Origin: Reticulitermes speratus
Taxonomy: Eukaryota; Arthropoda; Insecta; Blattodea; Rhinotermitidae
Assembly: GCA_021186555.1 (NCBI GenBank)
Contig: JAJKFL010000042.1
Span: 19,528,021 to 19,592,020, forward strand
Length of the DNA: 64,000 nucleotides
Direction: 5' to 3'
In this document: one piece after another, positions 29,404 to 40,610 of the stretch
Layout: the number at the start of each line of letters is the position of its first letter
Position numbering within the stretch: position 1 is the first letter of the stretch
The notes under the pieces: model-generated
The model's input: the letters and a program-made list of their open reading frames with translations, nothing else
Told to the model about the DNA's origin: nothing
Database searches by the model: none
Translations under genes and position numbers: made by a program

Positions 29404-29777
29404 CAATGTGGACATACACTGCTTTGAATATAGCGTCTTATTTTGTATGGCATATCAATGTGGACATACACTGCTCTGAATATAGCGTCTTATTTTGTAT
29501 GGCATATCAATGTGGACATACACTGCTCTGAATATAGCGTCTTATTTTGTATGGCATATCAATGTGGACATACACTGCTCTGAATATAGCGTCTTATTTT
29601 GTATGGCATATCAATGTGGACATACACTGCTCTGAATATAGCTTCTTATTTTGTATGGCATATCAATGTGGACATACACTGCTCTGAATATAGCTTCTTA
29701 TTTTGTATGGCATATCAATGTGGACGTACACTGCTCTGAATATAGCGACTCGAAGTATGCCTTATTTTGTATGGCCG
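29404..29777. repeat. Tandem array, 52-bp unit, seven copies
   Basis: The unit starts caatgtggacatacactgct and ends gtatggcatat, repeating at 29404, 29456, 29508, 29560, 29612, 29664 and 29716. The first six copies differ at only a few positions; the last is expanded and diverged. The 69-codon frame across it is a by-product of the repeat. There are no spacers, so this is not a CRISPR-like array. Confidence 0.95.
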
Positions 29778-29911
29778 AGCAAAATTGTTCACGGCCACTT
29801 AATCCGAATGATTTCCGATTCACTCTGATTCACGATCGATACGTAAGTGGCATTAAATAAAATGCCGGTAAACGTTGAAGTGATCTCGATCACACTCCTT
29901 AGTACTGGAAG

Positions 29912-30150
29912 CCGTTACAGCGTGGTTGGTATAGCGACTAGACTAGGCTGCGGGATGACGTAGGTCCGTGACAGACGTGAAAGGTGTTTATCGTCACACA
30001 GACTCCTACCAGTTGGTAGCGGGGATCCTGTTCTAAGGGCTGAAGCGATCGGGGCCTGAAGTTGATCATTCGTCTTTATCTGGTTCGAGGTTAAGAATAC
30101 GTGCAGCTATACCTCACCTCCACCATAGACCTTAAAACCTTGATGTTTAA
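29912..30150 (+). mobile_element. tRNA-derived SINE (family B), diverged
   Basis: The tRNA-like head is 'cgtggttggtatagcgactagactaggctgcggg'. Body blocks are 'gctgaagcgatcggggcctg', 'ggttcgaggttaagaatacg', 'agctatacctcacctcc' and a decayed 'cttaaaaccttgatg' end. Confidence 0.65.
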
Positions 30151-30785
30151 TTAAGCACCGGGCGTCTGTCCTTTTATCATCAAATAATAACACTACATTG
30201 CATGGCTTCTGTTGTCTCCAGTAATAAGCTTTTGTCTGAGTGGTAAGAAATGCCAGTTCCAAAGTTCAGTGGTCCATGAGCGTGTATGCCCTGTATTGTA
30301 TGGACTTATAGCTGTGTTTATACATACGAGCGCACGTTCGTACGTACATACTTGTATGTGTGTCTGCACACGTATGCGTCTCGCAGTCGATCTTATCTCG
30401 GAATTCTTTATCCCCAAAATCTATCGTATAAAGTCGTCCTCAGAGAATAAGCCTTTGGAGTTTAAAAAGTAACTTAATATTTTCCAACCGGCCGGACCAA
30501 ATAAGGAATATCTATAGGGTTGTAACATTATGTGTGGGACGATTTGCAACCAAGCTAGAAGCTTCGGGAAATGGTAACTATCTTTCTGATTGGTTTTTCG
30601 TATCATCCCCTATTCCTTTCCAAATTTAGAGTTTGATACTGATCATAGCAAAGACTTAAGCAACGGGACCATTTGAACTAATGATTACTGTGTTCTGCTG
30701 TGTAACAGTATGCAGACTGGTAGAAATTTTCCGATGTGTTAGAGGAACGTGCCCTCATGAACTTGCAGGTAGCTTATCTCTTATT
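30151..30785. other. Unannotated stretch
   Basis: No gene or repeat recognised. Confidence 0.35.
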
Positions 30786-30862
30786 TATTTTCCATGGCAA
30801 CAATGGTTACGCGAACGCGCCTCAATGTTACGTTATATTCGTACATTGCCTGTCTTGTTATC
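30786..30862 (+). repeat. Dispersed repeat fragment (partner of 27405-27485)
   Basis: tttccatggcaacaatggtt then acgcgaacgcgcctcaatgt and cattgcctgtcttgtt. Reads QQWLRERASMLRY in one frame. The family is unknown to me, but the shared frame in two copies suggests a coding origin. Confidence 0.55.
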
Positions 30863-30982
30863 GCATTAACATAGCACACTCATCGGACGGCCCACATGCG
30901 CAGCGGAGTAACGACGGTGACAGACGATAGCTGTCAATTCCGTGTACCATGTGTGTATTTGATAACTTAAAGTTGTCTCTGT

Positions 30983-31155
30983 GCAGGCCATGAAGGCGTA
31001 TGTGGGAGTAAATGTATGGCGACTCTCATTCTTAGCCTCGGCACTATGTGGATGTGAATGGTCGGCTTCACTCCACGGCTGCTTTAGGCACGGAGGAAGA
31101 CCTCCCAGTCCCCTTTGAAATAGTAGGGTAGATAGGCCGCAAAACCGATCTGGAC
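30983..31155 (-). mobile_element. SINE family B fragment
   Basis: On the minus strand the order is a decayed GGCACTGGGAGG-like block, 'CTAAAGCAGCCGTGGAGTGAAG', 'ATTCACATCCACATAGTGCCG', 'AGGCTAAGAATGAGAG' and 'CTTCATGGCCTGCACAG'. The head is missing. Confidence 0.6.
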
Positions 31156-31315
31156 ACTTTAGATAAGGGTATGATTTCTTATCCCTGCTGGAAATTGAAC
31201 GGTATTTAGGATAGTGTGTTAAAGTACTTGTACATTAAGAAACAAACAGAAGTAATAATTCTCCGAGACAATGTTAGCAGTTGCTGTTTGATTATGCTAC
31301 ATTTAAGCTGGAATA

Positions 31316-31455
31316 AGTGGGCACTGGGGGCCCTTTTCCCGAAGTAAAGTGGCCGGGACGTGACCACTTCCATTCAGTGCCGAGTTTAAGAATGGTTGGA
31401 GCTATACTTCCACTGTCCTTCTGCGCCTTGGTGGCGTGTATAGGGATAGTTTTAC
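31316..31455 (+). mobile_element. SINE family B, 5'-truncated
   Basis: Starts within the body at 'ttttcccgaagtaaagtggccggg', then 'cattcagtgccgagtttaag', 'gagctatacttccactgtcc' and 'cgccttggtggcgtg'. It lies about 160 bases from the inverted fragment at 30983, so the two face away from each other. Confidence 0.65.
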
Positions 31456-32154
31456 TTTTTACCTACATCGTTACGTTGGACTGTGCCTATTTTCTAACAT
31501 ATAGGCCTATTTGGGCATAATACAGGCCTGCCAGACTTTTCCACAAGATGGTTTTACCACTGCCTTAGATGGCGTGTTGTAGTTATGCTAACAACTTTTT
31601 TAATTGTTTCAGTTAGTGGTAGAGACTTAGGCAGATTTAGTTTTAATTGGTTTTCTGATTGAATCCTTAAAGCCAACTCTTGAATCGTATAATATAGGTC
31701 CATCCAACAAAATAGCTGTGACGTAATCGACACACTAACTCGTAGAAGTACCGAATATAGAAACATTCGACTGTCACACGTGGATGTCCCAGCACGACCA
31801 GTTGGTCACCTTGTTATCAATACGTCTCACTGGGAGGCGACTCGGTTCTAATAGCGACACATCGCCATGTCCGGTCGCCACTAAAAGCTCTCACCCCAGC
31901 ATGCATCATGGCTGACACCTCTATGCCAGTGTGTCTGCCCTTTTACATCCAGGTCCCTGTAGAAATGGAGAGTGCTTTAGGAAACTGAACAGACTTCAAT
32001 AAAAACTGTCATTGTGGGAAGCGCACATCGTTATTAGCCGTAAATCTCTAAGACGGAGTTGACTTGATCTCTTGGGTTCGGTGCAAATTAGCTTCAAGTT
32101 AAACAAATACTTATAATCTTGACAGGGGCAACAGATTTTTATCTGCTGTAAATT
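31456..32154. other. Unannotated stretch
   Basis: No gene or repeat recognised. Confidence 0.35.
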
Positions 32155-32764
32155 ATTCGGACCGGCTCTGGGGCTCATCGAAACAACCATTTAATTCGTA
32201 TCGCGGGCTCTTTTCCCTGAGTTAAAGCGATCGGGGTGTGAATCTGACAAATCAATATTTTTTTATAAAACAACCAACTAATGCACATTAAATGTCACTA
32301 TTTATTTAGTTGACACTACCACTACATATGTTTCGATCCTTATCGGATCATCATCAGGGGGACTTACTATCAAGCTACACCTTTTCACACATCCACAGTT
32401 CATGTGCTATCGTTTGCAGTTAAGCTACTATATACTTGGCAATAGTAGCTTAACTGCAAACGATAGCACATGAACGTATGGATGTGTGAAAAGGTGTAGC
32501 TTGATAGTAAGTCCCCCTGATGATGATCCGATAAAGATCGAAACATATGTAGTGGTAGTGTCAACTAAATAAATAGTGACATTTAATGTGCATTAGTTGG
32601 TTGTTTTATAAAAACAATAGAGTGAAAATGCACGGTGATGATAATATAAAACTGACAAATCAATGTCTAGTGCCGAGGTAAGAATGATTGGAGCTGTACT
32701 ACCACTCTACCTCATATGACTTGATGGTCAGCACAGGGACAATTTTCCTTTAGCGCAATTTACC
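32155..32764 (+). mobile_element. SINE family B interrupted by a hammerhead palindrome
   Basis: The left half (32155-32256: 'ggctctggggctcatcg', 'gagttaaagcgatcggggtgtg') and right half (32652-32764: 'tctagtgccgaggtaagaatg', 'ggagctgtactaccactc', 'acttgatggtcagcacaggg') form one SINE body. The 13-base word ctgacaaatcaat appears at both break points. Confidence 0.8.
32257..32651. mobile_element. Palindromic hammerhead-bearing element with 13-bp target duplication
   Basis: Two nearly perfect inverted arms of about 165 bases (32266-32431 and 32444-32613) are joined by a 12-base centre. Each arm carries a complete hammerhead core on opposite strands. The minus strand at 32327-32360 has CTGATGA, stem II GATCC/GGATC, GAAAC, CATATG and GTA. 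The plus strand at 32514-32550 has the same with one stem change. About 40 extra bases follow the right arm before the target repeat. The duplication ctgacaaatcaat (32244-32256 and 32652-32664) shows it arrived as a unit. No protein is encoded, so it must be mobilised in trans. Confidence 0.85.
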
Positions 32765-34320
32765 TTTACACAGAATAATATAATTATCCATGTGCTGCTT
32801 TGCACCTAAATAGAATTTCACCCCACTACACTCTATTTCCAGGCGTCTATTCGTCCCTCGCTCTCGAATTGCTGGTGCGAAACCACAGGATTATAAAATA
32901 TCATTAACTTTTCCTGAATTCTCTTTGGTAATTTAAAAGGATGTCCATTCGCTCATTATTGCCCTAGGACTGACGCAGTAAACTGAATGTCCCACAACCC
33001 TTCACCAGCCACCAGATTCTGAGGGGCAACATTTTATACTGTACAGATTGAGTACTGATTATTCGTACGTAATCTGCATGCGACTCTGACAAATGCAATT
33101 TATAATAGTACACTCTTTAGAAAGTTCCTTTTAATTTCAAGGTGATTAGCCTTATAGGTAAAATTGTGTACACGTTGCGGCCTTCTCACGACTGACGCCA
33201 ACTGCCAGGCACTAAGAGTAATTGTACTTTCAGCCTGTGAATAGCCAACATGACCCATAAATCATAAACTATCCCCAAATATTTATGTAAAGATCCAAAA
33301 ACGTTTTTATAAACAGCACTGTGTTCGTTGTCTTAAGAATCTTTTATGACTTTTCAACTCTGCATTGGTGGAAAGAACGATTTGTTAATTTACTATATTC
33401 TTTGACTGCTTCGGACTCTTGTATCTGAATTCGGTCACTCTAACGAGAATGCTACACCGCCTTAGCTCACTGTAATCCACAATTTGCAGTTTTAACCTAG
33501 CCCCACCCCCAATTTTCCCTTTTTACAAATGAATGAAGGCTATTAAGTAATTTCTCCGTTATGTGATATTCTCCAGCCTGCGATCGCACCATCTTTTTGG
33601 GTGTCAGATATTCTCCTATTCAAATTGCATTATATATTTAATCCACTTTTATACTATTGTACGCAGTAACCAAAGATAATAATAGAAATTATACCTTCGC
33701 ATAATTTGTCTAATTTATTTTTGTAAAGAGAAAGAAATGTGAAACGTGTCTTAAAAGTAGTATGTCACTAATACAAAGTAGTACGTCACTAATACACAAT
33801 CTCCTACCTGGACGAAATGCTTATTTCCTTTGCGTTAAAGCAGGCAGGACCCTAATACTGCCCGTTAAAATAATTTAACAGGCTCGCTGTAGCTCCGGGA
33901 AATTTTAAATGTAGGTCAGGTTATGTTGCATTTCCCACAGAGTACTCTAAAACACTCTAATTCATTATCTTTGTGTCACTGAAAATGAGTTTATGGTAAT
34001 CTTGTATAAAACTCTTTTAGCGGTATACATGAGACAAATAGAACAGTACTTGTATTATTATGCATTTCTATGGGCCGTCTTATCTTTACGGATTATAATA
34101 AGGTGTGCTTTGTTGCTGAAGGTGTAAAACAGGGCCGCCTGTTCAATGTGTCTCAAATTCTGAATTTCTTTCACGATTTCATTAAAAATTTCATGTGATG
34201 TGTCACTGTCTATGACCTCGACATCGTTAGATTCCTGGTAGTTGTATAGAACAAAATGTCATTCTGTGGAATATTTTAAATATAAGTTGTGAATTTAGAC
34301 ATATAATTTAACGATCGTTT
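32765..34320. other. Unannotated stretch
   Basis: About 1.5 kb with no gene or named repeat. It includes a small local repeat, gtagtatgtcactaatacaaa / gtagtacgtcactaatacaca, near 33757-33800. Confidence 0.4.
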
Positions 34321-34324
34321 ATTA

Positions 34325-34400
34325 TAGCATGGCAAAGGATTCGAACTCTGGGCAAGTATGTTTGTACGCATTGTCATTACTACAGGCATACATCTACTTA
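34325..34400 (-). pseudogene. Possible tRNA-like relic
   Basis: The minus strand has a good B box, AGAGTTCGAATCC. A convincing A box is not visible at the right distance and stems do not close. It is probably an old SINE head. Confidence 0.25.
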
Positions 34401-35880
34401 ATTTATTTCCTTAAAGCGGAGCGCTTGTTTTGCGTATAAAACACTTTCGGCCTGTTGAATCATTGAAGGCGATTAGCAGAAGTGAAACTGTATGAAATCC
34501 AGGGTAAATTCTCTAATCTAACTTCTTAATCCAATAGGCCTACGAAAGGAAGGCGACTCCGTTAATTCCGCTTTATGTTGGGCAAAATGAATACAATCCT
34601 TTCCGACTAAGAGCACAAAGTAACATTCGTCACGGTCAAATTAACGCTGAGATTTAAGCAAGCTTTAGAGAGAGCCGCTTCGAATCCACGAGCTTCAAAG
34701 TAATTCCTTTTGAATACGAACTGCTAGCGACGTGAATATAGGCAACTTGTACGACCGATATGTCATGTATGCGGTCTACACACTTCAACGCCTCGTAACA
34801 GTATGTTATGAAACAATACAGAATATTTTGAAGCCTGACAGGCATGTAAATAATCTTTAAAAACTGAATTCTACCAAACAGAAATCTATATATTACAGAG
34901 ACCAACCGGTTAATGCTGTTTGTGGAAATAGTTTTTGTTAGTTTTGCAAATAATTAGAAAAAACACAAATGCACCGTATGATCAAAGTACAGGGATTTTT
35001 ATGTTACAGTTACAGTACATATGGTACTTCCAAAGGCTGAAACATGATCGTGCGATGTTAAATAGTGATGATGCAAGGGAATAGCCTGCAGGGACGACAG
35101 TGACTTGTGAATGAGGCTGTGGATACAGTTGGTCGTATTGTGTCATAAAGCAATACCTGGGTGGAATGAGGAATGTGTATTTCAGGATACCTCATTAAGC
35201 TGGGTCGGAGTAACACAGCTACAAAAACATGTTATGTAGAAATGAAAGTACAAACTCTGTTTCAGAATGCTCTTAAGTAACAGGAAAGGTTGACTAATCG
35301 TGACTATCCTTCTTCATCTACGATCAGTGCCGTGTGCTTAACTTCCTTTCTGGCCTGCGAGTGGTCGAATATTAAACGAGATCATTAATTTTATGTTAAC
35401 ATCCATCTTTATTTTCAGAGCTTTTACTTTAGGTTAGAAGAGAGTTTTTGAGTCGTGCTAAAATCTGAGAAAGTTGGTGAATGAAATACCCTAAAACCAT
35501 TTAGTCCCATGTAGAACTACTCAAACTGCTGGCACACATAAGCATAATTATTCCGCTTCATGGTTTCATAAATCCAAAAATTAAAAATGTTCAAATCAAC
35601 CGTCTTTTGATCGTGTTATGAATATCTGTAAAATAAAAAGATATAAGCCACACAATGCAGTGACACACTTTGTAACAAATTTGCATGATATTACCGAGTA
35701 CGAAATTTAAATGTGAGATTTCTTTATTCTTTACAACGTGTTTGACACAAATGAGTAAAGTAATTGTTTCGCTTCCAGACATCTTTGTCTTCCTGTATGA
35801 ATTTCCGCCTTAAGCAGTCTAAACTTCTCGATCACACTACATCACAACGGTAACTGTGTTCTTCACCTACTGTAATATTA
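34401..35880. other. Unannotated stretch
   Basis: No gene or repeat recognised. Confidence 0.4.
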
Positions 35881-35883
35881 ACA

Positions 35884-36139
35884 GGGGTGCGCTACAGAGC
35901 GGAAGGTCGCGGGTTAAATTCCTGATGGGTACATTGGGGTTTTTTATTCAATTAATCTTTTCGGCCTCACTATGGCCCTGGGGTCGAGTCAGTCTGTAAC
36001 TGAAATGAGTACCAGGGATATTTCCTGGGGGTAAAGGCGGCCGGTGCTTAGGGCTGACAACCTTGCCACATTTATATGCCGATTGTCTCGAAATTCTGTT
36101 GGCCCTGTGGGCATGCCCAGTTTTATCTTTACCTTTTAA
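35884..36139 (+). mobile_element. tRNA-derived SINE (family B-related)
   Basis: The head is ggggtgcgctacagagcgga with B box GGGTTAAATTCCTG. Body blocks are 'ggcctcactatggccctggg', 'tcctgggggtaaaggcggcc', 'gcttagggctgacaaccttgcc' and 'gccctgtgggcatgcccag'. The tail differs from the other B copies, which suggests a subfamily. Confidence 0.65.
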
Positions 36140-36904
36140 CTGTAACATTAAGGAACGGAGTATATTTATATAATTCTCACCATAAATACCGATTTCTGCC
36201 TGGAACATTATTTACCTGTTGATCATTACGATGTAAAGTATTGTGTTTTGTGTTGCTAGAAACTAAAGATGTATCTGTAATTTAGATAAGTGTATGTATT
36301 TAAAGGGTTAATGGCAGTCCCAACACTGAAAAACTCTTAAATCCTTGACGGAGGAAAGTACTTTAAATTATTTTTCAAATATAGGGAAATGAGCCATTTT
36401 TGTTGAGTGAACAATTTACGCCATTCAGCTCAGCATGTTACATTGTAGCTAACAGCGAAAGTCGTTGTGTGACAGTCGCCACAGTAGGGCCGCCACCTAC
36501 AGCTGGACCAGTGACATAGTCGATGCCGAGAGAGGTGGGAGAAACCTGCGTGCAAATGAATCGAATCGACACAGGGACTGAAATGCCGAGCACTTCGTAT
36601 GGTCAAATTACATTCGGGGTTGGGGGTTCAATGCGGCGAAGAATCACCGGCAGAAATACACTGTTATTGTTAAGGCAGCTTGAAAAGTATGCTAAACTGA
36701 GGTGATCGTGGATGTAACACACCGAATTGACGTAAATGGACAGGTTTAACCATCGAAACGCTGGAAACCGTTTAATTGCAAGCCAATAAATGAATAACAT
36801 AAAGGATCTTAGATTTACAATTCAAATGTGTCCGAAATATAGTATGTATTAGTCATAACACGGTACAAGTCTGCTACGAGAAGTCAATGTTTCGGTTGTG
36901 TGTG
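36140..36904. other. Unannotated stretch
   Basis: No gene or repeat recognised. Confidence 0.35.
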
Positions 36905-37080
36905 TTGGATACTGGCTTCGTAGTCGGTAGATATCGGTTTAAAATCTCGGACCGACAACAGGGTAACCTGATCTATGTTCTTCCTGGATTTTCTCGGTGC
37001 TTCCAAGCAGATTCCTAGATGGTACATAAAATGACACAAAGACTGCTTTCTTCCACAACCATTCTAATCAATTATTATAC
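36905..37080 (+). mobile_element. SINE-like element, third type
   Basis: A tRNA-like head, ggcttcgtagtcggtagatatc with ggtttaaaatctc, leads into 'tcctggattttctcggtgct', 'gcagattcctagatggtacataaaatg' and 'actgctttcttccacaacc'. This order resembles a known insect SINE body that I recall only by pattern. No second copy occurs in the window. Confidence 0.5.
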
Positions 37081-37509
37081 CTGAGACTTCAATGGCTGTG
37101 AAGTTTCATATTGCAGTCTTCACGCTGTCACAGCCCTGAAAGCTAGAGAATGAATCTCCAGTGCAATTATTCGACTGAAAGCTTGAGAGATTTTAACTTG
37201 TGACAACTGTGTTGCTGAAGATTCAAGTCTGCTGGGATGTTAAGCCTTATCGAGTGGTAAACAGTTACGACTTTTCGAATGCTTATAATGTCGTAGTCTT
37301 CAGTATCAAGGATTAAAGAAGAATAACTGCGCTTTTAAGGTATGAGTATGTTACATTTTTAAGGAGGACTGAGGCGCTAGCCAACGGCAGCAGCGGCGCT
37401 ATGCACTGGCCGGGGCCGTGGTGTACTTTCACTCCATCCCGATTGCCCTTACCTGTATAGGGTAAAGTACTCGTACCTCCCAGCCTTGCTGTTCTTCTTT
37501 GACTGCTTG
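37081..37509. other. Unannotated stretch
   Basis: A GC-rich patch at 37375-37440 (ggcagcagcggcgctatg) breaks the AT-rich background. Nothing identifiable. Confidence 0.35.
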
Positions 37510-37552
37510 ACTGTGACGATGAAGGCGTTATGATCCTTCGAAACGTCGGTTA
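37510..37552 (+). ncRNA. Hammerhead-like motif, degenerate
   Basis: TGTGACGATGAAGG, a loop, CCTTCGAAACGTCGGTTAC. Stem II (GAAGG/CCTTC), GAAAC and a GUC triplet are intact. The C that should precede TGACGA is changed. It is the same ending (AAACGTCGGT) as the motif at 1290 and 52700. Confidence 0.6.
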
Positions 37553-38661
37553 CTACTTACCAGTCGAAACAACGCAATATCGCAGAAAACTTTTAGTCTT
37601 CTGTTGAAATCGTCGTTAAGTAAACAATAAGTCATGTCATCTGCAGGAGTGATAACAAAATGATTAGTAAAACGTTAGTAAACTGGGCGAAGTTCTTCCT
37701 GTCACATTCAAATGTAACACATCCAAATGCATTCACAAAATGTGGTATAATGGATAAAAAAAGGAGAGTCGAATATATGGATTTAAACTTATCCATATTT
37801 ACTTGAATTGTACTACATTTACTCAGAATTATTCCGTTGATGTTAAAAACTTCGGATTACGAATTTAGGGACTTTGTCAGTCTGTCTTTGTGTTAGTTAC
37901 ACATTTGTCCTCACGAAGAATATGTGCTCGAACTCAGGGTGGGGTTACTTCTATGGTTGCTTCGTTTCACAGGTTCTTGTGTGGCATTATTACGAAGCCA
38001 CGTAACAGTTGAAAACTGAGACATTTTCGTAGCTTCCGCTTTGTAGTCCTCCTTTGTTTTCCACGTTGCCTAATGTCAGTGATTAACTTCAAAGGTCTCG
38101 TATCATATGAGAAGGTGTGCGTTTGATGTGCGTGAACTCCAGTATAGAGGAGCGGGTGGCAGTAGATCAAGCTGTGTTTCATAATATCTTAATGAGAACA
38201 CAAGGCACATCATTGTAACCAATGATGTAACAGATAAAAGGACTGATCGCTTGGTAATGTGCTCCATTACATTTCATAAGGAAAAGCATCCCAGTTTCAT
38301 TATTTCATTACGTTACTCTTCAATGGCCTCCGCCTGCAAATTAATCTTCTTTATCCCTTTTGGCAATTAAACTTTCTTTCTGTTAACTGACGTTCAGATA
38401 AATGCTGTCTTATAGGCTACTTCGGCAGCAGAAAGATGATCAATATTCAGACGAACGAAATGATAATTTATTGATAAGTTTTGTGTCTGATTTAGTAAAG
38501 CAGGAGACGTATATTTTGACACCTTAGCACAGCACATTTCAGGGCATTAAGTACTGAAATTATTGCAATAGAAACAAAATTAGGAAGGAATGGATTGAGC
38601 GAGTGTTATACAGTATAGTGATGGTGGAACTGCTGTAATTAGTGTAACGCTGTACGAACAG
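37553..38661. other. Unannotated stretch
   Basis: No gene or repeat recognised. Confidence 0.35.
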
Positions 38662-39290
38662 AATTAACCTTTAATTGGTGACGTGCAGGTCCTAGGGACC
38701 CGAGACATCTTACTTCATCTTCCACAATTGTTGTTGTTTACAGAGAGCGCTCAGATATTCAGTTGCTTCATATTACCACCGCCTCTTTCCAGTCAATGTT
38801 TCCTGCCTTCGCTCGATTACAATGCCTCTCGTATTGAGTTTTCTGTGGTCCGCGGAACCCAACGTCATCATTTTGTTATGGCTTCAAATAAAATGGGTCT
38901 TGTTTGCTGTACTGATGACCAGAGATGTCATGAGTTTGTGAGCAGTGTATTAGCCGGCTGTGACACGGAAGATAATGACGGAAGTGACATAGATGACTGT
39001 GAGAGTGACTGTTTCTGCGTGAGTGATCACGATTCAGTCAGTGAAAATGGAGATGACGATAGAGAGCTCGAAGAAACTAGAAGCGTACCTTTAGGAGTTG
39101 GGAATATTTCTGAAGATTTCGAAACTGACATTGAGGAAGAGGTCAAAACGTAAAGGGTGTCACTTATGTCCCCCAAATTTGGACAAGAAAACTGCCCACC
39201 ACAGCAAAGAGTGTAAGAGCCGGTATGTCTGCAGTGCTCAAAACGCGATTGTAAAAACTGTTGTCAGAGTGCTTAATTGTGTTCTATTAC
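38662..39290 (+). mobile_element. piggyBac-like transposon, internally deleted remnant
   Basis: At 38662 TTAA is followed by cctttaattggtgacgtgca and ggtcctagggaccc, which has the form of a piggyBac terminal repeat after its TTAA target. From 38880 a frame reads MASNKMGL...EFVSSVLAG and then a long D/E/S-rich stretch, typical of a piggyBac transposase N-terminus. It stops near 39153. In another frame RKGCHLCPPNLDKKTAHHSKECKSRYVC follows, the cysteine-rich C-terminal domain of that family. The RNase-H-like catalytic core with its DDD residues is absent. I do not find the right terminal repeat. Confidence 0.6.
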
Positions 39291-39448
39291 ATATAAATTC
39301 TTTATTAATGTATTTTTACTCAATTGATGTTTCCATATATTTTGTTTTCATCTACTTTTCAAAGAAATGGTTCATTATAACTTCCCCGTTGTGTTTTATT
39401 CAAATCTTGCCTTAAAAACACAGTCTTACATAACACATGTACAAGTTT
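39291..39448. other. AT-rich flank of the piggyBac remnant
   Basis: No right-hand terminal repeat or TTAA-bounded end could be identified here. Confidence 0.3.
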
Positions 39449-39492
39449 TCCAGGGTACTAGTTTCGGCTTTGTTAACAAGTCATCGTCAGAC
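39449..39492 (-). ncRNA. Hammerhead ribozyme motif
   Basis: The minus strand reads TCTGACGATGACTTGTTAAC then AAAGCCGAAACTAGTACCC. The core CTGACGA and GAAAC are intact, and GUA follows the short stem III. Stem II has one mismatch. No inverted partner is visible. Confidence 0.65.
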
Positions 39493-40384
39493 CTTTCTTT
39501 AGCAAGAGCCGCCCAGTGAGAAGTATCCTTACATACAGGATTGAAATCTCATTCTTTACAATATTCGTCATAAAATTGTATTGAAAGAAATATAAAAAAT
39601 GTGGATAAAAATATGGAGTATAGAAAGGTTTTTAATGCTACAGTCTTAAATATAAATTAAAGTAAATATGAATACAGATGTTAGGCATTACATCTGATGT
39701 GTTGAAGCGCACGCCTGTCTTGTTCTTCCAAGGCACTGTGAATTTCTGATTTTACAAAAGTAAGTTACTCCGGTTAAAAATAATTCCAGTTTTAATGCGT
39801 GGGTACTTCTTAAGTAGTGCCCTTGCATTAAAACCACAAGAGCAAGGAGGTTGATGGAACTTGCGACCCAGTATTTTTCTAACTCCTCCCACTGTAAAGT
39901 TTCCAACGTACGATGTTTGCTAGTGCAATACGCAAGAATTCCGTTACAACTTCAGCGTGGTTTACCAAATGTCACTTTGCGTGCTAAATCCACCAAATCA
40001 CTAAAAACGTCGTTCTTAATTCTGATAGGAGGGGGTGGAAGGCCTAAGTTAAGTATGTTCAAACACTTTGGCGGTTCGCTAATATAACTTCGGCGGGTCG
40101 CAATTGGCTCTTTACTGTTCGGGACTGAGTTCTGCGGCTCCGTTTCCGCTATACATCCCCGACTTCTATGGCCGCAAAGCTGAGCACCGAACTGTACAAA
40201 ATTAAACTATTGGTTTCTGTAACACAGAAAATATGTATTTACTGCGCTGTAGGAACTTAATCCCTAAATGTAATTCAGTGTCCCTCTTCAGAAGTTCGTA
40301 ATTCCTCGGCTAGTGAAGGAACTTCTCGCACTTTACGGAAATCGGACTTTCGTTATCTTATACAGAGCAGCCAAACCACGTGAC
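39493..40384. other. Unannotated stretch
   Basis: Around 40060-40200 the sequence is richer in GC (ggcggttcgc, cggcgggtcgc), suggestive of a transposon end, but no boundaries are visible. Confidence 0.3.
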
Positions 40385-40610
40385 CGTATCCAGAGTCCGA
40401 TAAACCCAGTCCAACACCTTGCATCCTATTTCTTTAATATCCATTTTAATACTATCCTACCATGTACACCTTGGTCTTCCAAATGGCTGTTTCCTTTAGA
40501 TCTCAACCAAAACCCTGCTTGCAACTCTGTCCCCCAATACGTGCCATCTATGCCACCCATCTCATTCTCCTTGTTTTCATCGCCCTAATTAAATTCCGGA
40601 AGTAGTACAA
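40385..40610 (+). repeat. Relic of a dispersed insect repeat
   Basis: The sequence catcctatttctttaatatc, ccttggtcttccaaatggct and ccatctcattctccttg looks like a pattern I have seen repeatedly in insect genomes near LINE remnants. The frame reads PWSSKWLFPLDLNQNPA without a domain. The identification rests on memory and is weak. Confidence 0.3.

Noticed and set aside
29404-29777. Regular repeats as a CRISPR array
   Set aside because: The units are contiguous with no unique spacers, and the surrounding DNA is animal.
38683-39153. 156-codon acidic frame as a host gene
   Set aside because: The acidic N-terminal composition, the adjoining cysteine-rich domain in another frame and the TTAA terminal repeat fit a deleted piggyBac element better.
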